Shown here: in pieces, positions 27,589-36,946 of the stretch
Position numbering within the stretch: position 1 is the first letter of the stretch
How the letters are laid out: every line of letters begins with the position of its first letter
NCBI GenBank assembly: GCA_015665455.1
Contig: JADFAD010000006.1
Coordinates: 1,054,001-1,118,000, forward strand
Reading direction: 5' to 3'
Length of the DNA: 64,000 bases
From: Oceanospirillaceae bacterium
Lineage (GTDB): Bacteria > Pseudomonadota > Gammaproteobacteria > Pseudomonadales > Litoribrevibacteraceae
The notes under the pieces: generated by a model
The model's database searches: none
What the model was told of the DNA's origin: nothing
Seen by the model: only the letters and a program-made list of their open reading frames with translations
Made by a program: the position numbers and the translations under genes

Positions 27589-27759
27589 ATGTCTGGTTCT
27601 ACTACGTCCCTACCTACTTATCAGGGATCCATTAATTTGTATCAAGGGTCTGAAAATTCAGACAAGTTAAACGAATGGCAGCTTCACGAATTAGAGCAAA
27701 TTAAAAAGCTCTTAAAACAACAAACCACCAATCTCACGAAGAAAGAAGAACGACCCTGA
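27589..27759 (+). CDS. Small unrecognised protein, 56 residues
   Basis: The ATG at 27589 is preceded by AGGAGGA at optimal spacing, one of the strongest ribosome sites in the window. The 56-residue product is hydrophilic: a Ser/Thr/Gly/Tyr-rich N-terminal half (with two Y-Q-G-S repeats) and an amphipathic Lys/Glu/Leu helix (about 28-45). There is no signal peptide or membrane segment. It ends 9 bp before the convergent thiG stop. No family is recognised; the evidence is the ribosome site and sensible composition only. Confidence 0.6.
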   Translation: MSGSTTSLPTYQGSINLYQGSENSDKLNEWQLHELEQIKKLLKQQTTNLTKKEERP

Positions 27760-27768
27760 TTTAAGCCT

Positions 27769-28587
27769 TTATTGATGCCAGAACGGCATACCCACTGTTG
27801 GAGTGCTTGGCTTCGCCGTTTGGCGCTTCAACATCAAACCTGCATTATGCGCTAGTCGACCGGACTCAATGGCTGCTTTAAACGCTTGAGCCATCATGAC
27901 AGGTTCTTGAGCTTTAGCCACTGCAGTGTTCAATAATACGGCATCAAACCCCATTTCTAAGGCTTCTGCTGCTTGAGACGGCGCACCAATGCCCGCATCA
28001 ATGATCAAAGGAACACTGGTAATACGTTCTCGAATGCTGCTCAGGTTGTACTTATTTAATAAACCTTGGCCGGTACCAATGGGGGCGCCCCATGGCATTA
28101 ACACTTCACAGCCAGCGTCCAATAATTTCTGGCACACCACTAAGTCGTCTGTGCAGTAAGGTAAAACCTTAAAACCTCGTTTAACCAATTCAGCAGCGGC
28201 TTCAATTAAGCCATATGGATCTGGCTGAAGGTTATAATCATCACCAATGACTTCCAGTTTTAGCCAATCGGTCTTAAAAATCTCTCGTGACATTTCCGCC
28301 AAAGTAATGGCTTCTTTTGCAGATTTACAACCAGCCGTGTTAGGTAAAAGTTGTAACCCCATCTGCTGAATGTACTTCCAAATGTCATTCGCTTCACGCT
28401 GCTCTACACTGCCCTGCAATCCGGTAGAGCCATTGCCTGACATCTGACGACGTAACGATAGGGTAATAATTTCAGCGCCAGAAGCCTGCACCGCATCTCG
28501 CATGATCGCGGGTGATGGGTACAACGCCGACCCGATTAGGAGTCGACTGTTAAACGTTTTACCGTAAAGAGAAAGTTGATCTGTCAT
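27769..28587 (-). CDS. thiG: Thiazole synthase
   Basis: A 272-residue TIM-barrel protein with the ThiG pattern: [10 protein letters not shown] near residue 11, A-S-G-A-E-I-I-T near 34, K-L-E-V-I-G-D (Schiff-base Lys near 106) and P-L-I-I-D-A-G-I-G near 183. It forms the thiazole phosphate of thiamin from 1-deoxyxylulose-5-phosphate, ThiS thiocarboxylate and iminoglycine. It lies two bases after thiS. Together with thiO and thiS it makes a minus-strand operon. No thiamin-pyrophosphate riboswitch was found upstream. Confidence 0.95.
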   Translation of the reverse strand: MTDQLSLYGKTFNSRLLIGSALYPSPAIMRDAVQASGAEIITLSLRRQMSGNGSTGLQGSVEQREANDIWKYIQQMGLQLLPNTAGCKSAKEAITLAEMSREIFKTDWLKLEVIGDDYNLQPDPYGLIEAAAELVKRGFKVLPYCTDDLVVCQKLLDAGCEVLMPWGAPIGTGQGLLNKYNLSSIRERITSVPLIIDAGIGAPSQAAEALEMGFDAVLLNTAVAKAQEPVMMAQAFKAAIESGRLAHNAGLMLKRQTAKPSTPTVGMPFWHQ

Positions 28588-28589
28588 GG

Positions 28590-28784
28590 TTAGCCTCCAG
28601 CAATAGGCGAAAGAACATCCAGTTGATTTCCCGCAGTCAGGGTCTGCTCGGCGTACATAGAGCGAGGAATAAACTCACCGTCAATCGCCACTGCAAAATC
28701 TCCTTCGAAGCCAAGCTCTTTCAGTATGTCTACCAATTGAGTCGAGCTTACTTGCGCTGTTTCACCGTTTACCAGAACTTCCAT
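28590..28784 (-). CDS. thiS: Sulfur-carrier protein ThiS
   Basis: A 64-residue ubiquitin-like protein ending in the diagnostic G-G (I-A-G-G). Its C-terminal glycine is adenylated and converted to a thiocarboxylate that supplies sulfur for thiazole synthesis. Length and position between thiO and thiG are as expected. No ThiF adenylyltransferase is encoded in the window, so activation must come from elsewhere (MoeB or ThiF). Confidence 0.94.
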   Translation of the reverse strand: MEVLVNGETAQVSSTQLVDILKELGFEGDFAVAIDGEFIPRSMYAEQTLTAGNQLDVLSPIAGG

Positions 28785-28826
28785 TAATTACGATCTCAAA
28801 TCTAATGTTCAACAAGTTAAGTCTCT

Positions 28827-29960
28827 TTACGACTCAACGAACTCAGTTTCAGGCGGGTTAACCAAAACAGGATCAATGTTAGCCAACACTTGATTAACCA
28901 CCACCGGGCTCAGCAAATAACCATGTCGATACAATCCGTTTGCTCGAATTAAACCGGGTTCATTGACCACCGTTGGCAAGTTATCCATCATTGCAGGTCG
29001 GCAGTTGACCGACTGCTCAATGATTCTCGCTTCTGCAAAGGCCGGATTAATAGTATACAAGGCACTGCTCAGTTCAAGACTGGATTGTACACTCATTGGA
29101 GACATATCACTGCTTTCTATTTCCGTCGCTCCAATAACAAAGTGATTATTGGGCTTTGGCGCCACATACAGTTTATACCTAGGATGCATCAGTCGAACAG
29201 GTCGATTCAGTTTCACTTCATGACTTTCAACATTCAGCACTTCGCCTCGAACCCCCCGTAACCCATCAAGCTGTGATTTAGCCCCTAGCCCACGAGTATC
29301 CAATACCCAATCAAATGAGTGTTTCTCGTTGTCTTCGGTAATGATTAACTTAGGCTCACATCGAACTTTCGTATTTTCTACCAAGTGTACGTTATGCTTT
29401 TTCATGTCCGCTAACAAACCATGCAGAATTCGGCGATTATTCAAATCACCTTCCGGCTTCAAATACAGAGCATGGTCAAAATGAGACAACGCAGGCTCAA
29501 GATTACGAATGCCAACATGATTGAGCTGATCCACTACATCATCCAACCCAGGACGCCCTTCCGCCGCTTCATTCGCTAACTTATGTTGTAAGTCCCGATA
29601 AAACTGATTCAGCTCCGACTGATCTTGAGGGTGGGCGACCACCAGACTACCCGCATGACGAAAATGCATGGTTTGGCCAACCGACGTTTCTAACTCGGAC
29701 AACCATTGCGGCCATAGGGCCAAAGACTCCAACCCCATGTCATAGACTTCTCGTGGGCTGTGCACCAACTCACTTAACGGTGAAATCATACCTGCGGCAG
29801 TCCAACATGCGCCCACAGGCTGATCAAATCCAGCAGCATCAAATACGGTAACTGAATAACCTGCCTTTGCTAATTTCCAAGCACACAATCGCCCTAAGAG
29901 CCCTCCACCAGCAACCCCAACGGTCGGTTTATTGAATGCTAACGAAGACGAGTTTGTCAC
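28827..29960 (-). CDS. thiO: Glycine oxidase ThiO
   Basis: A 377-residue FAD-dependent amine oxidase of the DAO family. The dinucleotide motif V-A-G-G-G-L-L-G-R-L is near residue 16. A segment with A-G-M-I-S-P-L-S-E near 55-63 and a C-terminal R-H-G-Y-L-L-S-P near 348 match glycine oxidases, which make iminoglycine for ThiG. It is the first gene of thiOSG. The upstream region (29961-30155) has no recognisable riboswitch. Confidence 0.9.
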   Translation of the reverse strand: MTNSSSLAFNKPTVGVAGGGLLGRLCAWKLAKAGYSVTVFDAAGFDQPVGACWTAAGMISPLSELVHSPREVYDMGLESLALWPQWLSELETSVGQTMHFRHAGSLVVAHPQDQSELNQFYRDLQHKLANEAAEGRPGLDDVVDQLNHVGIRNLEPALSHFDHALYLKPEGDLNNRRILHGLLADMKKHNVHLVENTKVRCEPKLIITEDNEKHSFDWVLDTRGLGAKSQLDGLRGVRGEVLNVESHEVKLNRPVRLMHPRYKLYVAPKPNNHFVIGATEIESSDMSPMSVQSSLELSSALYTINPAFAEARIIEQSVNCRPAMMDNLPTVVNEPGLIRANGLYRHGYLLSPVVVNQVLANIDPVLVNPPETEFVES

Positions 29961-30155
29961 TGGTTGACCTCAATTTTGATGCCTGATTCCCCGTACAAGA
30001 ACGAGATTCAGTACTGATTCGATAAGACCCGCAATAATATAGAGGATACTCTGGGAATCAAAGCGCATTAGGTGGAGATAAACTCAAATTGTTGATTCAG
30101 GGCAAACAACATAAAATAGGGCAACTAAATCAGTATTCCATAATGAGACGGCACT

Positions 30156-30530
30156 ATGATTCATGAAAACAGCTCAGATATTATTCGAGCATCAAAGGCA
30201 ATAACGTTAACAAACAATGAACCAGCCGAATGCTTAGAATTTCATAACGGTTTAGTACTTCTGCTCACTCAAAACACCCTAGCAATGTTCAAGAGCATTG
30301 CGTCTGTGAATGACCCGTTAGGCAATGGGCTCATTGCGAGTACCGAATTAACCCCGGAACATTTATTAACCATGGAAAATGAAGCATTCATCAAATCGTT
30401 TCGGGCTGGGTTTGTCGGCCTAACCGATGGAAAGGCGTTACTGGTCACACCGAACCATATTCAACTGTTTCCGAGCGCTAATGATGCGTTAAGAAACCAA
30501 AACGAACTCGCAATACTGGCACTCGATTAA
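30156..30530 (+). CDS. Conserved-looking protein of unknown function, 124 residues
   Basis: A soluble protein without a signal peptide or membrane segment. The sequence looks like a compact alpha/beta fold: predicted strands around E-F-H-N-G-L-V-L-L-L-T and K-A-L-L-V-T-P-N-H-I-Q-L-F. I do not recognise a family. It stands alone between divergent thiO and the HDOD gene. Confidence 0.6.
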   Translation: MIHENSSDIIRASKAITLTNNEPAECLEFHNGLVLLLTQNTLAMFKSIASVNDPLGNGLIASTELTPEHLLTMENEAFIKSFRAGFVGLTDGKALLVTPNHIQLFPSANDALRNQNELAILALD

Positions 30531-30653
30531 CTGTGTTTGATAAAACAGAGCGAACTAAGGCCAACACAAAAATAGCCCGCAAATACCCTGTAATCCTCTA
30601 AAAAGTTAACTATTCTTAAATCAATAATAGAAATACGTTGATCAACTAAGAGT

Positions 30654-31523
30654 ATGGATATGTGGGACAAGGGCATTCATTTTTCAGTCTACCGAGAAAT
30701 CGTTGATGGGAAGGTCAAACTCCCCAATCTTTCTGAAAACACAATGAATATTCGCCATGTTCTGTCCAACCCTCATTTTCAAATGATGGACTTAAAAGCC
30801 CCCCTGAGCGCGAATCCTGAGCTGGCGGCATTGATTCTGCAGACCGCAAACTCATCTGAATACTACGGAATCATGCCAGTAGAAACCATTTCGGAAGGCA
30901 TTATCAGATTAGGGAGTGAACAAGTAACATCCCTTCTGCTAGCGCACTCGCTTAAAGGTTTGTTTATGTCTGGCCACTTGCCGTCTCAAAAACTCATTCG
31001 TGGTTTATGGGAAGAAAACCTACAAATTGCTGCATTATGCTCCGCCATTGCCCAACGAATCCAAAACATTAATAAACGATTTGCAGAGGACAGAGCATTA
31101 CTCGCAGGTGCGCTGTACCATATAGGAACCCTGATTTTTCTGGGCTATTTGTACGAAAAGCGATTACCGCAACCTACAGGCGCCGAGGTGCGTAGGATTC
31201 CTGAACATATTCCGACCAGCATAGCCGTAATACTGGCCAAGAAGTGGAACCTCGACAGTGAACTGACAGAGTGTGCCCGCAACAGAAACAGTTTTAATGA
31301 ACTCAGAGAAGGGCCCTTTTCGTTACAGGATATCTTAGACATTGCTGTTGTCATCCATCGTCACTATCACCACAGTGACAACAGCGTCCCAAAACTGGAA
31401 GATTGCCACGCATTCAAAAAACTTGAAACGACGATGCTACTTCGCGACACAGCTGAAAGATTCTTGGAATCCGTTGAAAACCATGCAAGGCTTATTATTC
31501 ATGAGATTTCGAGAAATCTTTAA
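30654..31523 (+). CDS. HDOD domain protein
   Basis: A 289-residue protein consisting almost entirely of an HDOD domain: the segment L-K-A-P-L-S-A-N-P-E-L-A-A-L-I-L-Q-T-A-N-S-S-E-Y-Y (about 44-68), then I-S-E-G-I-I-R-L-G and later F-A-E-D-R-A-L-L-A-G-A-L-Y-H-I-G-T-L. The HDOD fold is HD-GYP-like but usually lacks the metal-binding H-D; here Y-H-I-G remains and the H-D pair is absent. Members act in signalling without proven catalysis. It ends 88 bp before a lipoprotein and a hybrid kinase on the same strand. Confidence 0.83.
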   Translation: MDMWDKGIHFSVYREIVDGKVKLPNLSENTMNIRHVLSNPHFQMMDLKAPLSANPELAALILQTANSSEYYGIMPVETISEGIIRLGSEQVTSLLLAHSLKGLFMSGHLPSQKLIRGLWEENLQIAALCSAIAQRIQNINKRFAEDRALLAGALYHIGTLIFLGYLYEKRLPQPTGAEVRRIPEHIPTSIAVILAKKWNLDSELTECARNRNSFNELREGPFSLQDILDIAVVIHRHYHHSDNSVPKLEDCHAFKKLETTMLLRDTAERFLESVENHARLIIHEISRNL

Positions 31524-31611
31524 GTGCCTTTTCCTGCATTTACGTGACACCCTGACTACAATGAACGTACTAACAAGTAAAGGCTTTTATAAAATGAGCA
31601 GGATGTATTTC

Positions 31612-32595
31612 ATGAACATTGGTGCGAAATTGGGTAAAAAATCAATCATCTCTTTTTTAATGGCCAGTCTTTTATTGTTAGGTGGGTGTTCTGATCAATC
31701 CAACGACATAAAAATGAGAATCGCCATCAATCCATGGCCGGGCTATGAGTTTCTGTTCTTAGCTCAAGAAAAGGGCTTTTTTGAAGAAGAAGGGTTAAAC
31801 ATCGAGTTGATTGAGATGGCTTCTTTAGCCGATGTTCAACGAGTTTACGTCCAAGGCCGAGCAGATGGCATTGCAAGTACAATGATCGAGGCTGTTCAAG
31901 CTGCTGGCATCACCCAAGAACCTCTGTCTGTCGTGTTAATTCCTGATTATTCCAACGGAGGGGACATCATTGTCGCCAATTCAACCATTAAATCCGTTAA
32001 GGATCTAAAAGGGAAACGCGTAGGCGCTGAGATCGGGTCTTTAGGAATGTTCATTTTATCTCAAGCCCTGACACGTGAAGGCCTATCTCTTAAGGATGTG
32101 GACATAATCAACGTTGAACAATTGAACGCAGAAAACAGCATTACCAACAACGAAATAGATGCCATTGTGACGTATCCCCCGTATTCGACAGCCATTATGA
32201 AGCATTCTGAATACACTGAAATTTTTAATACATCAGACATTCCTGGTGATGTTATTGACACCATCAGCATTCGTAAGTCAGCATTAACTGAGCACAATCC
32301 TGATTGGCCTAAGAAGTTTAATAAAGCTTGGGACAAGGCTCTCCAGTACAGTCAAAAATATCCACAAGAGTCATATCAAATGATGGCTGATCGGGAAGGC
32401 ATATCACGCGCAGACTTTGCAGATGCCTTAACAGGCCTAAAACTGCAAACATCCAAAGAAAGTCAAAGAGCTCTCGCCAGCGATCAGCTGAAAGATAACA
32501 TCAGCAAAGTATGCTCCACCCTTGAGCATGCAAGGAGTATTTCCTTTAAGTGTAAGAACATTCACTCACTATTGACGCCGTTCATAGGTTCTTAA
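31612..32595 (+). CDS. Nitrate/taurine/NMT1-type substrate-binding lipoprotein
   Basis: About 327 residues. From the ATG at 31612 (AGGA eight bases upstream) the signal peptide ends in lipobox L-L-G-G-C, followed by an acidic and polar linker. The mature part begins R-I-A-I-N-P-W-P-G-Y-E-F-L-F-L-A, typical of SsuA/TauA/ThiY-like binding proteins. It contains V-G-A-E-I-G-S-L-G and the helix N-S-I-T-N-N-E-I-D. No ABC permease is adjacent; it is 6 bp before a hybrid histidine kinase. In-frame ATGs at 31594 and 31603 are alternative starts. A role as ligand-presenting partner of the kinase is inferred. Confidence 0.82.
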   Translation: MNIGAKLGKKSIISFLMASLLLLGGCSDQSNDIKMRIAINPWPGYEFLFLAQEKGFFEEEGLNIELIEMASLADVQRVYVQGRADGIASTMIEAVQAAGITQEPLSVVLIPDYSNGGDIIVANSTIKSVKDLKGKRVGAEIGSLGMFILSQALTREGLSLKDVDIINVEQLNAENSITNNEIDAIVTYPPYSTAIMKHSEYTEIFNTSDIPGDVIDTISIRKSALTEHNPDWPKKFNKAWDKALQYSQKYPQESYQMMADREGISRADFADALTGLKLQTSKESQRALASDQLKDNISKVCSTLEHARSISFKCKNIHSLLTPFIGS

Positions 32596-32601
32596 TATCT
32601 T

Positions 32602-34659
32602 ATGTTTAAAAAGCCTTTGAATGCCATATCAGTTAAATTGATTGCGCCTTTAGTCATTACCTTTGTACTTGCGATCAGCTTTTGCTATGCCTTATTCGAA
32701 CACAATGCCCGCCATCTTGTAGATAACTTCGTCGAAAAACGGGCCTACGAGCTGGCCGAGTTACTTGTTATTAACATTGAAACAAACAACACCAAAGCCA
32801 ATCTGATTCGTGTCGTCAACTCCATAGGCTCCTATGAAGACGTTGCAAGTTTATTCTTAGTAGATCGACCAGGTCAATATATCCTCGCTTCCAACAAAAA
32901 TCGCTATATAGACAAGCAACTAAACAATCTAGTGGACTTGAGTTTAAAATCCACCTTAATGGATGCCATTGGTCAAGCCAAAAATGTATTTACAGAACAT
33001 CTCGGTAGTCACCAGCATAAGCTGGTATATCATTTTAATGCCATATCTATGGATAAGCGACGTTTTCAGCCGTTAACGTTGGTTTTAATTCTTAATGAAC
33101 AAGACCTCTCACTTGCTTTATCGAAATTCTTATCGCCTTTACTGCTATCCCAAACTCTTGCCATAGTGATTGCAGGTGTTTTCTTCTACATTGCAGCCCG
33201 CATCGTTATTATCCGGCCTATTAATAAGCTCGTAAAAGCCATTGGGTCAGCAAGAAAAAACAACAATGCTATATCAGTGGAGCACACATCGAACGATGAG
33301 TTCGGCGTTTTAGTCGATAACTACAACGAATTAATGACCTCACTTCATAATTATCAATCACGGCTTATTGAAGCCAAAGAAAAATCCGATGCTGCAACTC
33401 AAGCCAAAAGCGAATTTTTGGCGACCATGACTCATGAATTAAGAACGCCCTTAAACGGGGTGATTGGTATGAGTGAATTACTGAATGGTCAAAACCTAAC
33501 AAAGCAACAAAAATACTTTGTCGACACTATCAACCAATCTGGTACTCAACTGCTGGCCATCATTAATGACATTCTGGATTTCTCTAAAATCGAATCTGGA
33601 AGATTTGAACTGTCGAATATAGCATTTAGCCTTAATGATCTCGTACAACAAACGTGTCTGATTCTTGAGTTTCAGGCCAAAGATAAAGGGCTCAAACTGA
33701 GCTTTTCGAATAACCTGTCCCCCTCACCAAGTTTGATCCTCGGTGATGACGTTCGTCTAAAACAAGTTCTTATAAACATTATCGGTAACGCAATTAAGTT
33801 CACCTCGGCAGGATCGGTTCAAATATCCATTGAACATGCTTCAAGTTTTCAAACGACCGATGACACCAAACAACTGGAATACGTCATCAAAATAAAAGAC
33901 ACAGGTATCGGCCTTAGTCAGGATCAAATTGATAATTTATTTAAACAATTTACCCAAGCGGACTCATCAACCACCCGCAAGTTTGGAGGGACAGGCTTAG
34001 GACTCGCAATCTGCAAACAAATTTGTAAGAAAATGGGCGGATCAATCTCTGTTAAAAGCACCCTAGGCGAGGGAGCTGAATTCCTTATCCAACTGTCCAT
34101 GCCCATTATCGACACAAAAGACGTCGCAGACACGCCAAACGTTAATACAACCGACCTTAATTCATTGGCACACCGACAAGACCCTAAACACGTTGATGAG
34201 CTTTGGCATCAAAGCCATTTCGTGCAAAACAATATTCCTCCAAAAGTTCTGGTGGTTGATGACACATTCATCAACTTAGAGGTCGTTTCAGCCATACTTG
34301 AAGCGGAAGATATTGAGGTTGTTCGTGCAACCGATGGGCTTTTCGCGGTGGAAGAGTTTAATAACAATTCTTTTGACCTAATTCTGATGGATTGCCTCAT
34401 GCCCAACATGGACGGCTATCAAGCAGCCCTAGAAATCCGACATCTGGAAGACCTTTCTAATGAAGAAAATGAATTAGAAGACACGGAAACAACGGCCAAA
34501 ACTCGTACGCCTATCATTGCTCTAACGGCAAGCGCACTGCAAGAAACAAAAGACAAGTGTGTAAAGGCAGGCATGGACGATTTTATTGCGAAACCCTTTA
34601 AGAGCGATCAACTGATCACCACCATCAAATGGTGGTTGATCAGAAATCTTAAGGATTAG
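32602..34659 (+). CDS. Hybrid sensor histidine kinase
   Basis: A 685-residue membrane kinase. Helix 1 is near 12-30 and helix 2 near 185-205, framing a periplasmic domain of about 150 residues. A HAMP segment follows (R-P-I-N-K-L-V-K-A-I-G), then the H-box M-T-H-E-L-R-T-P-L-N-G with H278, ATPase motifs N-I-I-G-N-A-I-K-F-T, D-T-G-I-G-L and G-G-T-G-L-G-L-A-I, and a C-terminal receiver with D597 in L-I-L-M-D-C-L-M-P-N-M-D-G. It lacks an Hpt domain, so phosphotransfer must go to a separate protein. The gene starts 6 bp after the binding lipoprotein, suggesting co-expression. Confidence 0.9.
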   Translation: MFKKPLNAISVKLIAPLVITFVLAISFCYALFEHNARHLVDNFVEKRAYELAELLVINIETNNTKANLIRVVNSIGSYEDVASLFLVDRPGQYILASNKNRYIDKQLNNLVDLSLKSTLMDAIGQAKNVFTEHLGSHQHKLVYHFNAISMDKRRFQPLTLVLILNEQDLSLALSKFLSPLLLSQTLAIVIAGVFFYIAARIVIIRPINKLVKAIGSARKNNNAISVEHTSNDEFGVLVDNYNELMTSLHNYQSRLIEAKEKSDAATQAKSEFLATMTHELRTPLNGVIGMSELLNGQNLTKQQKYFVDTINQSGTQLLAIINDILDFSKIESGRFELSNIAFSLNDLVQQTCLILEFQAKDKGLKLSFSNNLSPSPSLILGDDVRLKQVLINIIGNAIKFTSAGSVQISIEHASSFQTTDDTKQLEYVIKIKDTGIGLSQDQIDNLFKQFTQADSSTTRKFGGTGLGLAICKQICKKMGGSISVKSTLGEGAEFLIQLSMPIIDTKDVADTPNVNTTDLNSLAHRQDPKHVDELWHQSHFVQNNIPPKVLVVDDTFINLEVVSAILEAEDIEVVRATDGLFAVEEFNNNSFDLILMDCLMPNMDGYQAALEIRHLEDLSNEENELEDTETTAKTRTPIIALTASALQETKDKCVKAGMDDFIAKPFKSDQLITTIKWWLIRNLKD

Positions 34660-34670
34660 AACAGAGCGTT

Positions 34671-34730
34671 CAAAGTACTAATATTAAAAGTACTAATATT
34701 AAAAGTACTAATGTTAAAAGTGCTACGAAA
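34671..34730. repeat. 15-bp tandem repeat between convergent genes
   Basis: The unit aaaagtactaatatt occurs as three nearly identical copies (34671-34685, 34686-34700, 34701-34715) with a diverged fourth (34716-34730). It lies between the kinase stop and the aminotransferase stop, and its last part runs into the aminotransferase 3' end. Confidence 0.85.
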
Positions 34731-35853
34731 GTATCTTATCCAACGCTGATTCAAGCTTCTCGACGGCATCGGAAGGGTTATGAAGTTTTTCCAAACCGAA
34801 CAGACCAATTCTGAACGTTGCAAAGTCTTCACGCTCATCACACTGCAAAGGTACGCCCGCAGCCGTTTGTAACCCGGCTTCAAGGAACTTTTTGCCGTTT
34901 TGCATCAAAGGGTCATTGGTATAACTTACAACCACACCGGGTGCTTTAAAACCTTCTGCTGCAACACTGTGAATGCCCTTAGTTTCCAACATACCTCGAA
35001 CGGCATCACCCAAGGCTTGCTGCTCTTGCTTAACCTTATCAAACCCATACTCTTGAGTTTCAACCATGGTATCGCGGAATTTCGAGAGCGCATCGGTAGG
35101 CATGGTTGCATGGTAAGCATGACCGCCATTCTCGTACGCTCGCATAATATCCAACCACTTTTTCAAGTCGCAAGCAAAGCTGGTGCTAGTAGTTTCTTCC
35201 AGTCGAGCCAGAGCTTTGTCGCTAAGCATAATTTGAGCAGCACATGGCGATGAACTCCAACCTTTTTGTGGCGCGCTGATCAACACATCAACGCCCATTT
35301 CTTTCATATCCACCCAAAGTGTGCCTGATGCAATACAATCCAACACGAACATGCCGCCCACAGACTTCACTGCATCACCAACAGCCTTTAAATACCCATC
35401 CGGTAAGATCATCCCTGAAGCCGTCTCAACGTGAGGCGCGAACACCATATCCGGTTTCTCGCTTAGAATCGTAGCAACCACCTCATCGATTGGCGCGGGT
35501 TCAAAAGGCGATAACGCTGAATCTTCCAATTGACGCGCTTTCAAAACGATCGATTCCGATGGGATATTTCCCATATCAAAAATCTGCGTCCAACGGAAAC
35601 TGAACCAACCATTACGAATCACTAAACACTTTTTATCATTTGCAAATTGACGAGCAACTGACTCCATACCAAAGGTGCCCCCACCCGGTACAACAGCAAC
35701 GGCTTCCGCGTTATAAACCTTCTTCAAAATGCTGGAGATATCTGTCATCACACCCTGAAAGCGCTGAGACATATGATTCAATGCACGATCAGTAAAAACC
35801 ACCGAATACTCTAGTAATCCATCTGGATCAACATTAGGCAATAGCCCGGACAT
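34723..35853 (-). CDS. Class V PLP-dependent aminotransferase (alanine-glyoxylate type)
   Basis: A 376-residue fold-type I enzyme. The PLP-lysine is in S-A-P-Q-K-G-W-S-S-S-P near residue 195, matching the S-x-x-K-G-W pattern of AGXT/serine-glyoxylate aminotransferases. V-V-P-G-G-G-T-F-G-M-E near 55-65 binds the cofactor phosphate, and V-L-D-C-I-A-S-G near 168-175 contains the cofactor-contacting Asp. The exact amino donor and acceptor are unknown. It is transcribed alone, convergent with the hybrid kinase. Confidence 0.88.
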   Translation of the reverse strand: MSGLLPNVDPDGLLEYSVVFTDRALNHMSQRFQGVMTDISSILKKVYNAEAVAVVPGGGTFGMESVARQFANDKKCLVIRNGWFSFRWTQIFDMGNIPSESIVLKARQLEDSALSPFEPAPIDEVVATILSEKPDMVFAPHVETASGMILPDGYLKAVGDAVKSVGGMFVLDCIASGTLWVDMKEMGVDVLISAPQKGWSSSPCAAQIMLSDKALARLEETTSTSFACDLKKWLDIMRAYENGGHAYHATMPTDALSKFRDTMVETQEYGFDKVKQEQQALGDAVRGMLETKGIHSVAAEGFKAPGVVVSYTNDPLMQNGKKFLEAGLQTAAGVPLQCDEREDFATFRIGLFGLEKLHNPSDAVEKLESALDKILS

Positions 35854-36061
35854 AACGTCTTCCCTTTAATAATTTTTTATAATGTAAAAGATAACCACTA
35901 AGTTAGTTAGGGATGCATCGTAAATCAAGCATTAAACACCCTTGTCATTACTTCATCGCACCAACCGTGATCTAACTTAAGAACTTAAGATTGAAACCTA
36001 CCCTACGACTTATTAATCTATCTCAATTACCTTACGTAACGATGAAATAAAGAACGATGAT

Positions 36062-36877
36062 ATGGATGTGATCACCGAATATCTCAATGCTTGGAACGCG
36101 CACAACTCTTCCCGTATTGAAGCTTGCTTTACCCAAGGTGGTATTTACACCGACAGTAACCTGAACCAAGAAATTAGTGTTCAAGACTTTGCATTAAGGG
36201 CTCAAGAGCTGTTCAATTGCTTTCCTGATTTCCAGGTTCACGTCACCGACCGAACAACGACGACCTCAGGACTGGTAGCAACTCGGTGGACTATCACCGG
36301 AACACTCCCCAACACGGTATTATCTGGTGTTGATATGCTTTATATCCAAGACAATAAGATTCAAAGTATCCAAGTTTACTTTGACGGGGAAACAGGTAAG
36401 CTCTTCGCTAAAGTCCCTTCTCTTCACTTAAAGTATGACCCCGATCACCTCAAGAAAGTTCGGAATTCAGAAACGTCATCAAACCAATCCTCAGCTTTAA
36501 AATATAGAACGTCCGGTTTATCGCCCGAAGAATCGAAACAGTTTAAACAACGACTTGAAGACCTAACCATTAAAGACAAAGTGCATTTGAACCCTGAAGT
36601 GAACCTTTCTTACATTGCCACCAAGCTTGGGGTATCTACTAACCATCTATCCCAAATCATCAATGTCGAATTTCAATGCAACTTTTATAACTACATTAAT
36701 CGGCTCCGAATAAAGCATGCGGTCCATTTATTGACAAACCAGCCTACGATGAAATCATTAGCCATCGCGTTGGATTCTGGCTTTAAATCCACATCCACTT
36801 TCTACAGCGCCTTTAAAACCCACACAGGCACCACGCCAACTGCGTATAAGAAACAACAAAGTAGTCCGGCTCTATAG
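36062..36877 (+). CDS. SnoaL/NTF2-like domain fused to an AraC-type DNA-binding domain
   Basis: A 271-residue fusion. Residues 1-about 118 form a SnoaL/NTF2-like cone (Y-L-N-A-W-N-A-H-N, F-P-D-F-Q-V-H-V, A-T-R-W-T-I-T-G). A linker (about 120-165) leads to a C-terminal AraC helix-turn-helix pair (N-L-S-Y-I-A-T-K-L-G-V-S-T-N-H-L-S-Q-I-I and later M-K-S-L-A-I-A-L-D-S-G-F-K-S). Most AraC sensors use a cupin; an NTF2-like pocket as the effector domain is less common. It likely controls the hydrolase gene 69 bp downstream or another target. Ligand unknown. Confidence 0.85.
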   Translation: MDVITEYLNAWNAHNSSRIEACFTQGGIYTDSNLNQEISVQDFALRAQELFNCFPDFQVHVTDRTTTTSGLVATRWTITGTLPNTVLSGVDMLYIQDNKIQSIQVYFDGETGKLFAKVPSLHLKYDPDHLKKVRNSETSSNQSSALKYRTSGLSPEESKQFKQRLEDLTIKDKVHLNPEVNLSYIATKLGVSTNHLSQIINVEFQCNFYNYINRLRIKHAVHLLTNQPTMKSLAIALDSGFKSTSTFYSAFKTHTGTTPTAYKKQQSSPAL

Positions 36878-36946
36878 AGTAAAACGATAAATTAAAACGA
36901 TTCTGTTCAACTTCAATACATAGCCACGTAATGAAGGACAACGGAC

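Noticed and set aside
29961-30155. Thiamin-pyrophosphate riboswitch before thiO
   Set aside because: The minus-strand leader lacks the conserved CUGAGA and ACCUGAU...GAUAAUGCCAGCG blocks, so no THI element can be supported.
31342-31611. Longer N-terminus for the binding lipoprotein
   Set aside because: The upstream part of the frame overlaps the HDOD gene and would put about 90 residues before the lipoprotein signal; the start at 31612 gives a normal signal peptide.
34656-34883. Minus-strand frame with N-I-S-T-F repeats
   Set aside because: It is the translation of the 15-bp tandem repeat and otherwise overlaps the aminotransferase gene in another frame.
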